Positions 36,652 to 50,071 of a stretch of DNA of 64,000 bases are shown in pieces. The stretch is taken from NCBI RefSeq assembly GCF_001039355.2, contig NW_019775396.1, forward strand, positions 364,957-428,956. The letters run 5' to 3'. Each line of letters opens with the position of its first letter. The first letter of the stretch is position 1. The translations under genes and the position numbers were made by a program. The notes beneath the pieces were generated by a model that saw nothing but the letters and a program-made list of their open reading frames with translations, made no database searches and had not been told where the DNA came from. The stretch is from Lingula anatina (taxonomy: Eukaryota; Brachiopoda; Lingulata; Lingulida; Lingulidae).

Positions 36652-38769
36652 GTAAAGATATATAAAACTTAGTGTAATTCACTAGCATGAATTTAGAGTT
36701 GTGCGCTTCCTCATTCTGACCACATGGGCATTAAATATCTAAGGAATCTACACTGACAAGATCACAATCATCAAGGAAGCCATACAGCAGCTGCACTGAC
36801 ACTGATAGGGCTCTGTACAATTACTAATCACTGACAAAAAGAATTTTTCCTTTGTGCTAAAGGTCATGTAAGTGAAGTAGCACAGCACCCATACTAAATG
36901 TAGAAGTTCTTGCCGTGGCCACTTACAGTGTCATAATAACCACTCTGAAAATTGTATATGGCATCCATGGCAAATGTGATCTAGGCTTAAATGTAAGAAT
37001 TTTTTCACAATGGTTAAATCTATCAGTTGTGAAAAAGTATACTAGGAAAATCAGCAAACAACTATCTGAATTTAAATGGGTGTAAATTCATCTAATTTAA
37101 AAGATTTTATTTTTAACAGTATTTTGTAGTTATTATTAAATTCATTAATGTTTATCCATTTTTAATTTGATGGTCATATTGTTATGTCTTATATTTTTCT
37201 GCTAAAAGTTGTTTTTGTATAATTAATGTTGATTCAGCGAGAAACTCCAACCCAAGAATATGGTTGAAATATATTAAAAATGCAAAGTGAGCATTTTCAC
37301 AAGTGTTGTTGGGTTACTTGAAGTGATGAAAGTTGATAAGAGGTTATAAAATTGCCATTCCAACAGACTTGATAATCTGCATATCTGACATTTGGACTTC
37401 TTATAACTAAGGTGCATACAACTTTTTGCTTAAATATTGGAACCCAGTCGTCTACCATGCACAGTTTAACCTCCCAGGTTATGATGCTCTGATTTTTATT
37501 AAATTGAAAAACTTTGTGGGAGTTCCCATTTTTCCTATTCTTTTGAGATTATTCCTATTTTTTCCTATTTTTCCAATTTTTTAATCTAGAAATGATGTTA
37601 TATGCCAAGTCATGTCGGTTAAATTGTGAAATAAAATCTTGACACCTCAGTTAATATTTAACTGTTTAATATGAAGGTTAGGAGAAGTTTGGCAAAGATA
37701 TTAACTAACTGTGCTTGGACCTATTTACGAAAACTTAATTTGACAGTAAAGATCCATGCCCCAAAATGAGATGTTTAGATGACTACATGTGTGGAATATG
37801 CTGAAGTTCACTGGCCAAGCATCAGACCTGGACCTGCAGTGGGATGCCACATGCAAGTTCATCAAAACACTGACCAAGGATGAGAAGAAAGTATTATAAT
37901 CCATCAACTACAAAAGAACAACAGTTTGTACTGTGATTTGTTTGTGCTTGTAGAAATATGTAGAAACTTTTTGCAAACTCCATTACTGAAAACTTCTTAG
38001 CTGCAGGCCCTCGCCTCACCTTTCAGTGTATTCCATGTGCACAGGAGATTGTGGAGAGTAGGTTTAATCCTGTACTGATATATGCAATATGAAGTGAAGA
38101 TTGTAGAATTATAAAAATAGTTACAAACAATTTGAAGCTCTTCACCAGTTTTTCTCATTTTTTTCTTATAATGAAATTAGATATTTGTAAGTTGGTTAAT
38201 TAATTTTTACTTGTATCCTATTTGTAACCTTTTTTGACTTTGACTCTCAGAAAGCTCTAATGGGCAGTTCCTTGTATCTTCTACCATACTGAAAATAGTT
38301 CAGAGCTGAGAAAAAAAATGGGTATGCAAACAATGAGAGAAAGGGTTAAAACTGGCCAAATCATTCACAATTCTTGTTGCAGTGCTTGCTACAAGTATTT
38401 TCTTGTTCCTGCAATGAAATTGCTGTTTAGGTTGTTAATTCCCATTAGCTATCACCAACCCACACAGCTCTAAATAGCAAATGGCAATTGTTGCTTAAGA
38501 ATCCTGGAAAAGTATCTCAGCAAAATAGTCAGCAGTAGGGACAAAAGAAAGTTGTTCAGTGAAAAACCTCATTATTTATAGATGAAAATCAAAAACCACA
38601 AAATGTTAAAAAGTGATGTTTTTGACAATTTATGTTGTTTTGACTACATAATAGCACAGTGTATGGAATGTATGTTAAATGTTATGAAAGATGTTACAGT
38701 ACTGTTACAGTATCGGTTATAAAGTTAACTGTGTTGTTGTTTAAAAGTTTTTTCGACAGATGATTGTTG

Positions 38770-38840
38770 TTACACTAAATTGTGTTATTTACTATTAGTA
38801 AGGGCATCTTTACTTTAGTAAATAACACAATTTAGTGTTA
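38770..38840. repeat. Near-perfect 25-bp hairpin
   Basis: The arms TACACTAAATTGTGTTATTT and AAATAACACAATTTAGTGTT (plus flanking bases) pair over about 25 bp with one mismatch around a 21-base loop. This is either a tiny foldback element or a structured RNA segment. No function is shown. Confidence 0.85.
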
Positions 38841-40975
38841 GACCAGTATGTCTTTAGGGTTGTTTAGAGGGTATCTTTCTTGCAGAATAATTCCTATTTT
38901 TTCCTATACTTTTGCAAGAAAATTCCTATTTTTTTGTAATTTTCAAATATTTTTTTCCTATTTTCTGAAAGCCCGTATAACTTGAGGCCCAGACCTAGGA
39001 AATGTTGCCATTTCTTTCCAATCAGTGGTGATAATTCATGGTCTCAGGTTGTAAGTAAAAATGGACATGTATTTACAGCTTCATAATTTTTTCAGTCTTT
39101 GTTTTTAAACTGAAGTAGGCCGTCTGTGTATGAACTGAAAATGGCTTGTAGATTTCCACCAGAAAGTTTCACATGAGATGTACACTATGAAATTGTTCAC
39201 TTTAATAAGTTTGCTGAGATTTTCAATGACTGCTACGTTCAAAATGCTGAATAAAAGGTGATGAAATATTTCAAAACCGTTTTTAACATTCCTCATTTGC
39301 ATCGGGGCATGGAAATCTCCAGAATTTGATATTCATACTGGTCTATAATGCATTGCATACACTTCAAGAATAGTTATTATAAGAACAAAAGGCACCTGTC
39401 AGAGATTCACCGTGTGAAGGGTTCTGTAAGGGTATATGATCGTCTTAAAATGAGGTTCTTCCTGCATCTAATTAGCACATAATGCATCTACCTTTGTACT
39501 GATTAAAAACAATTAAAATTTTATTTGAAAATATAAAATATCTGTGTTTATATTATTTTGTAATTGCTAATGTCAAATATATACTTATATAAGAAATGTG
39601 ACACCATGATCAATTTTACAATGAAATTCAACTCCCAAGTAAATGTAGTGGAATTCATAATAAAAGATCCATTTCTCTGAAAACGTACCCAGCAGTGATA
39701 TTTCTACTGGTGTGGAAAATCCTGGGGAAGAAACTTTCGAAAAGTTTGAACAAAAATTGCCATTGGACATTCAATGTACTATACAAGTTCATGTCATTTG
39801 GCATTTAAATCAGAAACGATCTTAACAGGTGTAAAAGAAGGAAGAAAACTACCAAAAAGGTTATCAAAATCTGAAGTATCCTGTATGCTGAATAAAAAGA
39901 TACCGTTCTGATAAATGGAGTTCACTTAGAACTAAGGCACAACATAAAATAACATAAAAATATGTGCTATCAGTTATATAAGTTGAAAAAAGGAATATAA
40001 AAGTCTGAATTACTGTTTGATAAATTATAATGATGGAAGAGAAGGTTGGAGCCACACAACTCCTACATGTTCACAATGGTGAGGCCCTCTGACGGGAGTG
40101 GAACACCAGCGCTGAATTCCATTGTGGTATTAAGCTACAATAACACAAAAACTTCAGCATTTTACTTAAGTATCCTGATTTTTGTTTCAATACTGTTCTT
40201 GAGAAATTACTTCCTATAGCTTTATTTTTAAAAGAACTTAGAGCCCTCTTAGAGCACGTATATTATTGGAAAGAAAAGAATGCAATTTTCATCAATCAGC
40301 ACCCGCTCACCTACAGGATCTAGTCAAACATTACACTCCAAAACGTAATTTAAGATCACTTGATCATGCAATCCCAGACTGAAAAAGTATGGCAACCTAA
40401 CACTACAAATGAATGGAACAGCCCCCAATGTACTTAAAAGTACAGAGTCTGAGGGCAATTTAAAAAACTGAAAACTTATTTTTGCCAGGAGTTTTATAAC
40501 TGATTTGACTGGTTTTTAACTTTACCTTGTATAATATATACTTATTATCTTCACATATTAGCTGAACATTATAGATTGGAGGATTTCATTCATCTTATTG
40601 TGTAAATTTACCCTTTTAAATTGGGTTTAGACTGTGAATAAACATATTATTAAAATATTTTATATTCTTATTTTGTGCAAATGATTAAAGTGGCCTTTTT
40701 GTCCCACTTTTTTAAAAAATTGCTACAAAATAATCTAATAATGACATACAAATGTTATTAAATGAATATCAATGACACCTTAAGTTAAACCTGATGCATT
40801 ATGAAATATATGACGTGCCTTCTAAAGCTGCAGTGGCAAATATTTATTATCAATATGAACGGTTTGATTACACATGACACCCCTGTCAACTAGTGAGCCT
40901 ATTAACTTATTCAGCATTGCGCCTGGACTGGGCCTGGGCGGGTTTAGACTGGGCACTGTCACATAGGTCGCATTC

Positions 40976-41138
40976 AGAACAGTGGACACTAGCCCGCGGG
41001 TCAAATATGGCACACTATTAAAAAGTTTGCCGTCTAATCCGCTGATAAACAATGAGTAGATTCCCCGTGGGTAAGTATTCAAGTGGGTGGGTCATATTTG
41101 ACCCTCGGACCAGTCAGTCCACTGTTCTGAATGCGGCC
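40976..41138. mobile_element. 163-bp inverted-repeat element (MITE)
   Basis: The ends GGTCGCATTCAGAACAGTGG and its inverted counterpart at 41118-41138 (GGCCGCATTCAGAAC) are followed inward by GGGTCAAATATG on both arms. ATA flanks both sides. The GGTCAAATATGGC core also occurs in the 20160 element and near 61186. Confidence 0.75.
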
Positions 41139-41147
41139 ATATATAGC

Positions 41148-41280
41148 CACACTGTACACAGGCAAAGCAGGCACCATAGCCACACTGTACACAGGCAAAG
41201 CAGGCACCATAGCCACACTGTACACAGGCAAAGCAGGCACCATAGCCACACTGTACACAGGCAAAGCAGGCACCAGGTGC
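41148..41280 (+). repeat. 33-bp tandem repeat, four copies
   Basis: The unit CACTGTACACAGGCAAAGCAGGCACCATAGCCA occurs four times. It is open in several frames (SHTVHRQSRHH on +, ACFACVQCGYG on -) only because 33 is a multiple of three and the unit lacks stops. Confidence 0.95.
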
Positions 41281-41711
41281 TCCTCTGGCCCTTCTTAACT
41301 GCTGTCCAAATAAACGGATATGAAAACTAAAGCAAATGGTATAATTTATTACGACTTGCCAGAGTTCTGGTACCTTTATGTCGATTAACATCTGCTGAAT
41401 CTCATTCTTCAATTAACCCTGTTAAATTATATATTCTCCTCTTGACGACCTCTACATACGGTCGGTTTACAAGATCTTAGTAAGCTTTGTTGCCAGTTCT
41501 AGCTGTAATGTGACAAGGTAAGGTCTACTTTGTACTCTGTTTGTTTCAGCTCAGGGTTTTATTCATCGATTCATTGTTATTATGAAGGCAGGAATAAAAA
41601 TAAAACAGTGTAGTGAAAACAAATTTCTCTCAGCACTGTTACATGTATTAACAGACAAAGGCCACTGTTCCTAAACCAACTAATGAACTATAAAGAAATG
41701 AACACCGTGAC

Positions 41712-44489
41712 ATGGCCTCTATCTGTCGTCCCCAGCCCCCGGTGTCTGATGTCTCGTGTGATGTGGTGAGCGACTGTGTCTATGGAGTTTTTGGCTCAGG
41801 TCAGCAATTATGGCGCTTCATTGGGACTTAAATTTCGATGTAATTTCCTTACATAAACAAATCATGCATGTACTTGGTTTCTTTGTCGTATACGATAATA
41901 CCTTATACTCTGCACGTTTAATATGGTCATCCTTTCACCCGTCAAACGATATGTAAGCAAACAACCCCGCGTCGGGCTCTTTCCATAAGGATATGCGGCC
42001 CTTAATATGTATTTTTTCATAATGAGACTTTNCAGTTCTAATTAACGGATCACTACACAACTTGCAGGTCGCATTTTAATTCCAAAATGTGTTAGCACTG
42101 TCCGCACTAACTTCCTAGATAATTTTAAATTCCCCTAAATTAAAACGTTGAAAGATGAAAGATACTTACTGAGTAGTCTGAGGTATTGATGGCCCACTTT
42201 TCGCCGAAAAATCCCCGGGAAATTTGGTGCAAGTGTCATTGTTATATGTCTGAGGTGTTTTAATTATCATTTGATTTTCTGTTTATACTCATTGTGCTAC
42301 CCAAAACGGCGGGACATTATCTTTACCGTCACCTGGTGGTAAGTTCAAACTTTTGTATTATTGATTTTTATGTTTATCTTTTAACCTTTGTTCTGGTTAA
42401 GATGTTGCACTCTCCTCCTCAGATGTCAGGTATTTTTGTGTGTTTCTTCCGTATGCAGTGATGTTTGGACGGGGGGAGGGTGGGGGAGGGGGGAGGGGCT
42501 GTGGATGAGTGCGTATGGTACGCCGTCTGTTGTTATATTTTTCTGTCCTATTCGCGAGAGAGAATGTTACTAACGTGCCTGTCTTTTATTCAGTCATTGA
42601 ACATTTTTATGAAAAGTTGTCTTGATCTGCTTTTTTTCTTCAGTACAACCCAGTCGACTTGTTCATAGATCCTAGTTAACATGGAGCTGATGTCTATGGT
42701 TGAAATCACGTATTTTTATTCGGCGGCAGTTTTTAATCATTATTATATTTTTTTAAAGCTAATCTTAAGTCACGTGTTTTATTGCCGTCACCAAGAAGGC
42801 TGTTTTTACATCTGTTGGTTAGTTAGCTAGTTAGCAGCCTAACTCAACTATTCTAGCATGTCGCGCTGTTCTCAGCTCCCCTGGGGTCCCGTATGATTAG
42901 CACGGGTTAGGGTTAGTCGGAGAATGGGGGGCAGGATATGGGGCGAATGTTGCCTATATAAAGTAATGGGATATGGGCTTGATCTCAGTCCAGAGTGAAC
43001 GGAGCCCACTGTGACTAAGCAGGTGTTCCAAGCCGGTGACACTGCAGGGAAGGCACATCTGGGGACATCCACTTCACACGGCGGCGTGCCTTTTAACCAG
43101 TCAACTTCGACCCAAATTTTGATAAAACCCACGAATAAACAAATAGGTTATCCCACATGTAAACTGAGCATCATTCTCATGTGATAAAAGTTTTTTCGTT
43201 GGAGTATTGAAGACCTGACGGGAAATTATATTTCATGGTGCTGAATTTATAGACCTGCAAAACCATGTTTACCATCGCCTTATATGAGAAAGTTGAAAAT
43301 TGTGACCACTGGTTCAATCATAACCACGATATTATCTGGCAAATAGTGATGCATGCTGTATAACCGGAAATAACAAAAAAACCCTGATGAATGAAATGAG
43401 TTTTTGCACCTTTATTCAGAGCTTCCCTGGGTCAACTTTACTGAAACGAAACTGTTGCATTGCCCAAACAACCGGTTATAACCCACACTTTGGATCTATT
43501 AGTTCGTGAACTGACTACAGCTTACAGTTTAGTCGAGAGCTGTTGGTCCAGTGGGGGTCTCGTCTCGCGGCACGGGGGGTGTGGGTGCTGGTGTATGTGG
43601 GTATGTAGATGTAGGTACTTGATGCGCTTGCAGTGTCTATATGGAACGGTGCCATAAATCCAAAGCTTCCCAAAAGCTGTCCTCGGCCCTAAGGATACTT
43701 ATGGAGATAAGTGCAGAAAACCTTTAAATCTCAACATTGGTTCTACATGTCACATTGTCATGATAAACACGTGGTCAGGGCAAATTGTCTACTATCATCA
43801 CATCTTCTTCCCGTCAGTGTGGTCATTATTATAACTACCTACATGATGCTTCAAAGGGTAAATCTGTATACGTTAAAATTAATTTTTTGAAATGTGATGC
43901 TATTTTACTACCTACCGTTTGCCCCTGTCTTGGGTATAGAGGCAGGTGAAAAAAAACAGTCCCACAGCCACCATATGAAAGTAGGAGGGGGCAATATTTC
44001 ATTGACACTTTCGCTGCGAAAACATTTTGGAAAATAGATATTATGGAATATGTGACAATGTGCTGTTTTTACATGGCCTGAGAACGATTTTTCATTGCTG
44101 TCGTACAGCAGATTAACAGCTAGATTACTTAGACAGCTAAAATTCTTTACAGCCTCTGGTAAAACCGATTTTGAACTACAGTCGATAAGGAGGCAAAGCA
44201 CTCCTGGGAAGGAAGATAAAGATTATTGAATTAGATCAAGTGAGGGTAAATGCAACTTAGACTAATTCAAATGTAAAACGTGTGTACCTTCTGTAACATA
44301 ATCAGTGGCATGCACATTGTTTTATAGAGATTATTTTCCATTTTCCCGAGAATTTCATTTAACTTCAACATCATTATGAATTGCATTTCCCTCGTTGGCC
44401 GCCAGGGGAAGACCTGTTCATCAACCAATTCCAGAGAAAACCAGTAGTTATCAGAACACGGCGTCCTTTAGAAAGTAAACATTATTATC
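41712..44489 (+). other. Two weak exon candidates upstream of the transporter
   Basis: 41712-41799 starts with ATG (MASICRPQPPVSD) and ends at TCAG|GTCAGC in phase 1. 44408-44489 (GEDLFINQFQRKP) starts after CCGCCAG and ends GAAA|GTAAAC, also phase 1. The two join in frame, and could join the 47.5-kb exon if its acceptor is at 47536. The product is unrecognised. Otherwise 41.3-45.5 kb shows no supported gene. Confidence 0.2.
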
Positions 44490-45594
44490 TGTGTTGCATC
44501 CACCTAACCAAGGATAAAAATCGTAAACAAACTTTGAATGAATGTCTAAGTTATGACAGACAAAGTATTGGTTAGTCGGCAGTCGTAATACAGCCTGGCA
44601 GCCTTAGCCAGTAAACGCGCATATTTTCTCCACTGAGGTTGGCAAAAAATGGTGATAAAGGTTTCTCAAGTGAGTCCGTTGTAGGCAAAAAAAAAGAAAA
44701 AAAATTCCCGTGAATCCCTCCATGGCAGAGTCCCTATTTTGGCGAAAATCCAAAATGGCTACTATTTAATGGGGTGGGACGAGATCACCTTAAAGTCCAT
44801 ACCTATCTTGGTAACCCAATGTCACAGAAACATGTTTCAGGTATCAACTCCTGCTAAGTGAGGTACCCCAATCATTTGTTAGTACTTTTAAGGTCACCAG
44901 AGATCAAGTTAAACTTTGTCTAAATACGATACAAGGCTGAGTGTTTTACATTATTTAGACATTCAAAATGATAAAACTCTCAAGTAACTGCACCTTGTGT
45001 CAATAGTCCACTCATATGGCAGAAAAACATGGCAGTGTAAATGATCCATGAGTTATTTAGTGTACATGGAGGATGTCTTTAAATCTTAATAACATGACAT
45101 GAACTAATTTCATACTGGGCAAAGACAACCTGTAACACAGTAACCATAGCAGCCTCACATAAGACATGTAAAAACCTGGAATATCCAAAACCTTCTTGAA
45201 GGTTTCTATACAACTACAATGGGGGTATAAAATCATTCTGGGCACATTTATATATTTAGGTAAAGTATTGGTGAATTAGAAATGTTCCCCAATACCACTT
45301 TCAACATCAATTTAAGGGGACACTTTCCACTGGCCACAGGCTGAGAGTACAAACAGCCAGTAAAAACCAATTATGCACCTGGTTAGTTCACAAGGAATGA
45401 AACACGCCACATAAGAGGTAGGAAAGCAGTTTTTTCCCCTGTCATTTACATATTGCAGACGTGTATATAAGTAGTTCAATGTTTTGTATCTTCTACATTC
45501 GTCCAGAGCTGTATGCCCTATCATATTTCAGCTGGGCGTGGTGCGGTCACAGTGGCTGGAATAGCTAACAGTGAGGCTAGGGTGAGATAAGTGC

Positions 45595-47215
45595 TGTATA
45601 CATGCATATAGACAGACCTAGATAAGAAAGTATATAGATCTAGATGATACTGCATATATATATATAGATAATGAAGTATCTAGACAGATCTAGATAATGA
45701 AGTATGTAGATAGGCCTAGATAATAAAGTACATAGATAGACCAAGATGATACAGAATATAGATAGACTAAGATTATAAAGGATTTAGAAAGACCTAGATA
45801 ATGAACCAAATAGATAATACACCATATAGATATACCTAGATAGTAAGGATATAGATAGACCTAGATAATGAACCATATAGATAATGCACCATATAGACAG
45901 ACCTAGATAGTAAGGATATAGATAGACCTAGATAATCCAGTATGTAGATAGACCTAGATAAAAATTATATAGATAGACGTAGATGATGAAGTATGTAGAT
46001 AGACGAAGATAATAAAGTATATAGATAGACCTAGATAATACAGTGCATAGACAGACTTAAATTAGAAAGGATATGGATAGACCTAGATAATGCAAAAACA
46101 CCTAGATGATAAAGTATATAGATAGACCTAGATAATACAGTGCATAGATAGACTTAAATTAGAAAGGATATGGATAGACCTAGATAATGCAAAAACACCT
46201 AGATGATAAAGTATATAGATAGACCTAGATAATACAGTGCATAGATAGACTTAAATTAGAAAGGATATGGATAGACCTAGATAATGCAAAAACACCTAGA
46301 TGATAAAGTATATAGATAGACCTAGATAATACAGTGCATAGATAGACTTAAATTAGAAAGGATATGGATAGACCTAGATAATGCAAAAACACCTAGATGA
46401 TAAAGTATATAGATAGACCTAGATAATACAGTGCATAGATAGACTTAAATTAGAAAGGATATGGATAGACCTAGATAATGCAAAAACACCTAGATGATAA
46501 AGTATATAGATAGACCTAGATAATACAGTGCATAGATAGACTTAAATTAGAAAGGATATGGATAGACCTAGATAATGCAAAAACACCTAGATGATAAAGT
46601 ATATAGATAGACCTAGATAATACAGTGCATAGATAGACTTAAATTAGAAAGGATATGGATAGACCTAGATAATGCAAAAACACCTAGATGATAAAGTATA
46701 TAGATAGACCTAGATAATACAGTGCATAGATAGACTTAAATTAGAAAGGATATGGATAGACCTAGATAATGCAAAAACACCTAGATGATAAAGTATATAG
46801 ATAGACCTAGATAATACAGTGCATAGATAGACTTAAATTAGAAAGGATATGGATAGACCTAGATAATGCAAAAACACCTAGATGATAAAGTATATAGATA
46901 GACCTAGATAATACAGTGCATAGATAGACTTAAATTAGAAAGGATATGGATAGACTTAGATAATGCAAAAACACCTAGATGATAAAGTATATAGATAGAC
47001 CTAGATAATACAGTACATAAATTGACCTAGATAATACAGCACATAGATAGACCTAGATAATACAGCACATAGATAGAAATTGATAATACAGCACATAGAT
47101 AGACCTACATAAAACAGTATATAGATAGACCTACATAATGCAGTATATATATAGATAGACCTAGATAATACAGTACATAAATTGACCTACGTAATACAAC
47201 ACATAGATAGACCTT
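45595..47215 (+). repeat. AGATAGACCTAGATAAT minisatellite with 97-bp higher-order unit
   Basis: A degenerate base unit of about 20-24 bp (ATAGATAGACCTAGATAAT...) fills both flanks. In the centre, from about 46000 to 46990, a 97-bp composite unit is repeated about ten times almost without change (its GGATATGGATAGACC landmark at 46069, 46166, 46263 and so on). The layout of diverged edges and a uniform core is like a small satellite array. Confidence 0.95.
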
Positions 47216-47534
47216 GTTTTATAGTTCACGCGACAGAAATAATGACTGTCCCAAAATCTTAGGCTAATGTTCATCCCCAAGGAATAATGACTGCCCCCAA
47301 TCTTGGCCCGGTGTTCATACTACAGAAATAATGGCTGCCCCCTCCCAATCCTGGCCTGGTGTTTATACTACAGAAATAATGACTACCCCCTCCCAATCTT
47401 TCCTGATCCTGTCAGAGCCAATATTATACTTGTGATTTGTAAGAATATACAAAATATTTCCATTAAACCACACATAGAACCACAAAGAGAAAAAACTGCA
47501 CTATTATTTTTCTTCTGCTGTTGATTAGGGGGTT

Positions 47535-48230
47535 AGATGACCGGCAAGACCCAGTACTTATCATGCCTTTTGTACGAAGGTGTATCTATGGATACATTGG
47601 CCAGATGGATGACGCGGAAATGGAAGAGTTTTCTGATAATTTTGAAGGAAGAGAGTGTGAGTAGTATGGACAAAATTAAGGACAAGACGATGTTGTTTTA
47701 ATGTCTTAAAATGTCTTGTAGGAGTCGTGTATTGATGATTAAAAAAAGACGTTATATCTGTTCCCAATGAAATCAATTCCCTGCTCAATGCATTATGCCG
47801 TGGAACTGCCAGGATTGGAACCGGCCACGTGGCTTTAACTAGTTGTCGAATCACGGTGCAGGTGGTGCCAGTAGGGGATTTTGAGGCGCTAAACTCTAGT
47901 ACATTGGACACATAGAGTCAGGCATGTGTGCAGGCCTATTGTAAAGCTGGCGCCAAATATTCTTTAAAGATGCATGTCTTAACATGAAATTGAAAATAAG
48001 TAATGAGACTATTCTACCAATTTATTATAGAATTTGTTTTTATAATCTATATTATCATATATTTATTATAATTAACCATTTTATAACATTTTCTTGTTTA
48101 AAAACTTGCAGCTCCAAGACTAAAACGGTTCCACCAAAGCTGGAGTTACTACAGTACTAACCGCTTTGTAAAGAATACGTTCATGTTCATATTAGGCGGA
48201 GAAATAGTTGAAGGTAGATATGGTGTTTGA
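47535..48230 (+). pseudogene. Orphan 3' exons related to the SLC5 C-terminus
   Basis: About 47537-47656 encodes DDRQDPVLIMPFVRRCIYG, clearly similar to DVDPVLILPFIRRFVYG of the intact transporter (exon at 61288). It ends at a strong donor (GAGAGT|GTGAGT). A second exon, 48112-48230 (PRLKRFHQSWSYYSTNRF), joins in phase and reads to a TGA, or to a donor at 48213. No upstream transporter exons were found in the preceding 10 kb, and the 5' acceptor is ambiguous (AGGGGGTTAG). This suggests a truncated tandem paralogue, or a paralogue broken by assembly across the minisatellite. Confidence 0.5.
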
Positions 48231-50066
48231 GTGTACATTGTTGGTAACATCCGTCTGTATGTACTTCGAGTGCAATGGCAACCGACGGTTCATTCAAATT
48301 AAAACTAGTGGAGTGCTGTGAAAAGGGACTTTCGTTCTGCATTGCCTATATTGAGCCAGCCAGAGAGACATTGGAACAGGAGAGCTGGATGCAGGGTGCA
48401 GGAACCCTATGGTCCTCACTTTGTATTCACTCTACTTGGGGTTAAGACCTAAGCAGAAATCTGGCGTGGTTTGGTCTATATCATGGACCGTGTGAACACC
48501 GGCCAAGAGATAACACCCAAGATCACCAAACATCTTGTTCAAACAGTGAAATGACAACTGTGCAAGACGCAACCAACTTCAAACATCGACCTCCTTCTTA
48601 ATCAGTTGACTGCGTTCAATCTTAATCCTGATAAAACCGCCTAACCGACGAGTGAATAGGAACGTTTGGCAGAGGGAGACCAGAGGAGGTAAGTTTCTAC
48701 ATTGGTTACGTCACAGACAGTATATTGGGTGTGCAGCTTTGCAGTCTTTGTTACGTGTGCATTGTGAAGCTACATGTGCCTGCACACAATATATGTAGGC
48801 TTCTGTCACAATTAGAACCAAAGATCTGGCATATGCTGAACTGCCTGATTGTTCCTAAGGAAAAAAACGATGGGTTCTGTCCAATGCCATTCATTTTTCG
48901 AGACTATGAAAATTTACAGGTCGCAAACTTTAAGTTGAGAGATCTATATTTCGATTAGTAATGATCTACCAGTTTATACCATGCTGAAACACTTTCAGGT
49001 ACAACTTCAATAACAAGTATTCGCCATGTAGAATATTTAAAGAGATTGTCGCAGCCTTGATTACATTTACCACGGGCACGGCACGATTAGATAGTAGACG
49101 ATTTTCGGTACGGTTTTTTTTTCATTGCAAGTGGCTACGTGCTACAGCGAGTACGTTTGCATTACGTGCGGGTACAGTGTCATGTCTCCCAGCTGACGGC
49201 GAGGTCAAGTAGGTTACAATCGGTTTTCGGTTGAAAAGTAACAGTCTCAGCGCAGTTGCCGGTCACCTTTCTTGCGGCTTCCTCAAAGATAGATGCGTTG
49301 TTGGTGCAGCCCCCTACGATTATTTTCACCCATTTATTCATATTAAGGAAACTCACGATTTAAAATATATGCAAGTGAATAACGCTTAGTTTGAAACATC
49401 TTTACTATTGGTATGCCTCTTACAACCAAAAAAGGAAGGGAAAGAGACCAACCACGGGTTGAACTAACTATCACGATTATAGCAAGCCCATCGAACAAAG
49501 AGCGTGCGGGAACTGTGAAATGCCATCTCTGATAATGCTACTTCCTACGGGCTTACGATCTCAAAAAAATTGTCAAAACGTTCAGCTTGATAAAATCGTT
49601 CGGGCTACGGAGGCTATGAATCCGTACGAACTCGCATGATTTCTCACGGCCGCCTAGTGCCTCCGGGATTTAAGGGCAGTATACGAGCAGCGGGCGGACA
49701 TCGTATGGCAAATGTAATCTTGGCTTTACACAGTGGTTTAATGGAGGGCAGTGATATGACCTGTTGTGCTCTACGTGTATAAAGCTCTCCCCTGTATTGC
49801 CCGGTCCTATCACAGAGCCTGTGCTACATGTATGTTGATACTGCGACATCCTTCAACCTGGCCCTGTGCCATGTATAATGTAGAAGGCATCGTTATTTCT
49901 ATTGTACTTTGTCTTATATATGTATACATTAAAAATGAACATCTTTTTAATGTTTTGGGATACGAATTTTATATGTGTTATTTTCTTTTAAGACGCTTTT
50001 AAAACCAGTTCATATGCCCGTAAAATGAGTTCTATAAGATAAACCGTACATCTTGTTTGATTTCAG
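48231..50066 (+). other. Non-coding stretch upstream of the SLC5 gene
   Basis: No coding sequence is supported. The 5' UTR exon and promoter of the transporter presumably lie here, because the first coding exon is preceded by an acceptor (TTTGATTTCAG at 50067). I could not place the transcription start. Confidence 0.5.
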
Positions 50067-50071
50067 CCAAG

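Larger units (their letters stand above)
36020..41700 (+). other. SMCHD1 3' UTR and intergenic sequence
   Basis: No coding sequence is supported. AATAAA at 36646-36651 is a reasonable polyadenylation signal for SMCHD1, and another lies at 40638. TTCCTATTTTT-rich blocks recur at 37525-37580 and 38885-38960. A perfect hairpin (38770-38840), a small inverted-repeat element (40976-41138) and a 33-bp tandem repeat (41148-41278) are listed separately. Confidence 0.6.

Noticed and set aside
41079-41412. Cys/Val-rich repeated peptide frames on both strands
   Set aside because: Produced by a 33-bp tandem repeat without stops; no start context, splice signals or homologous domain.
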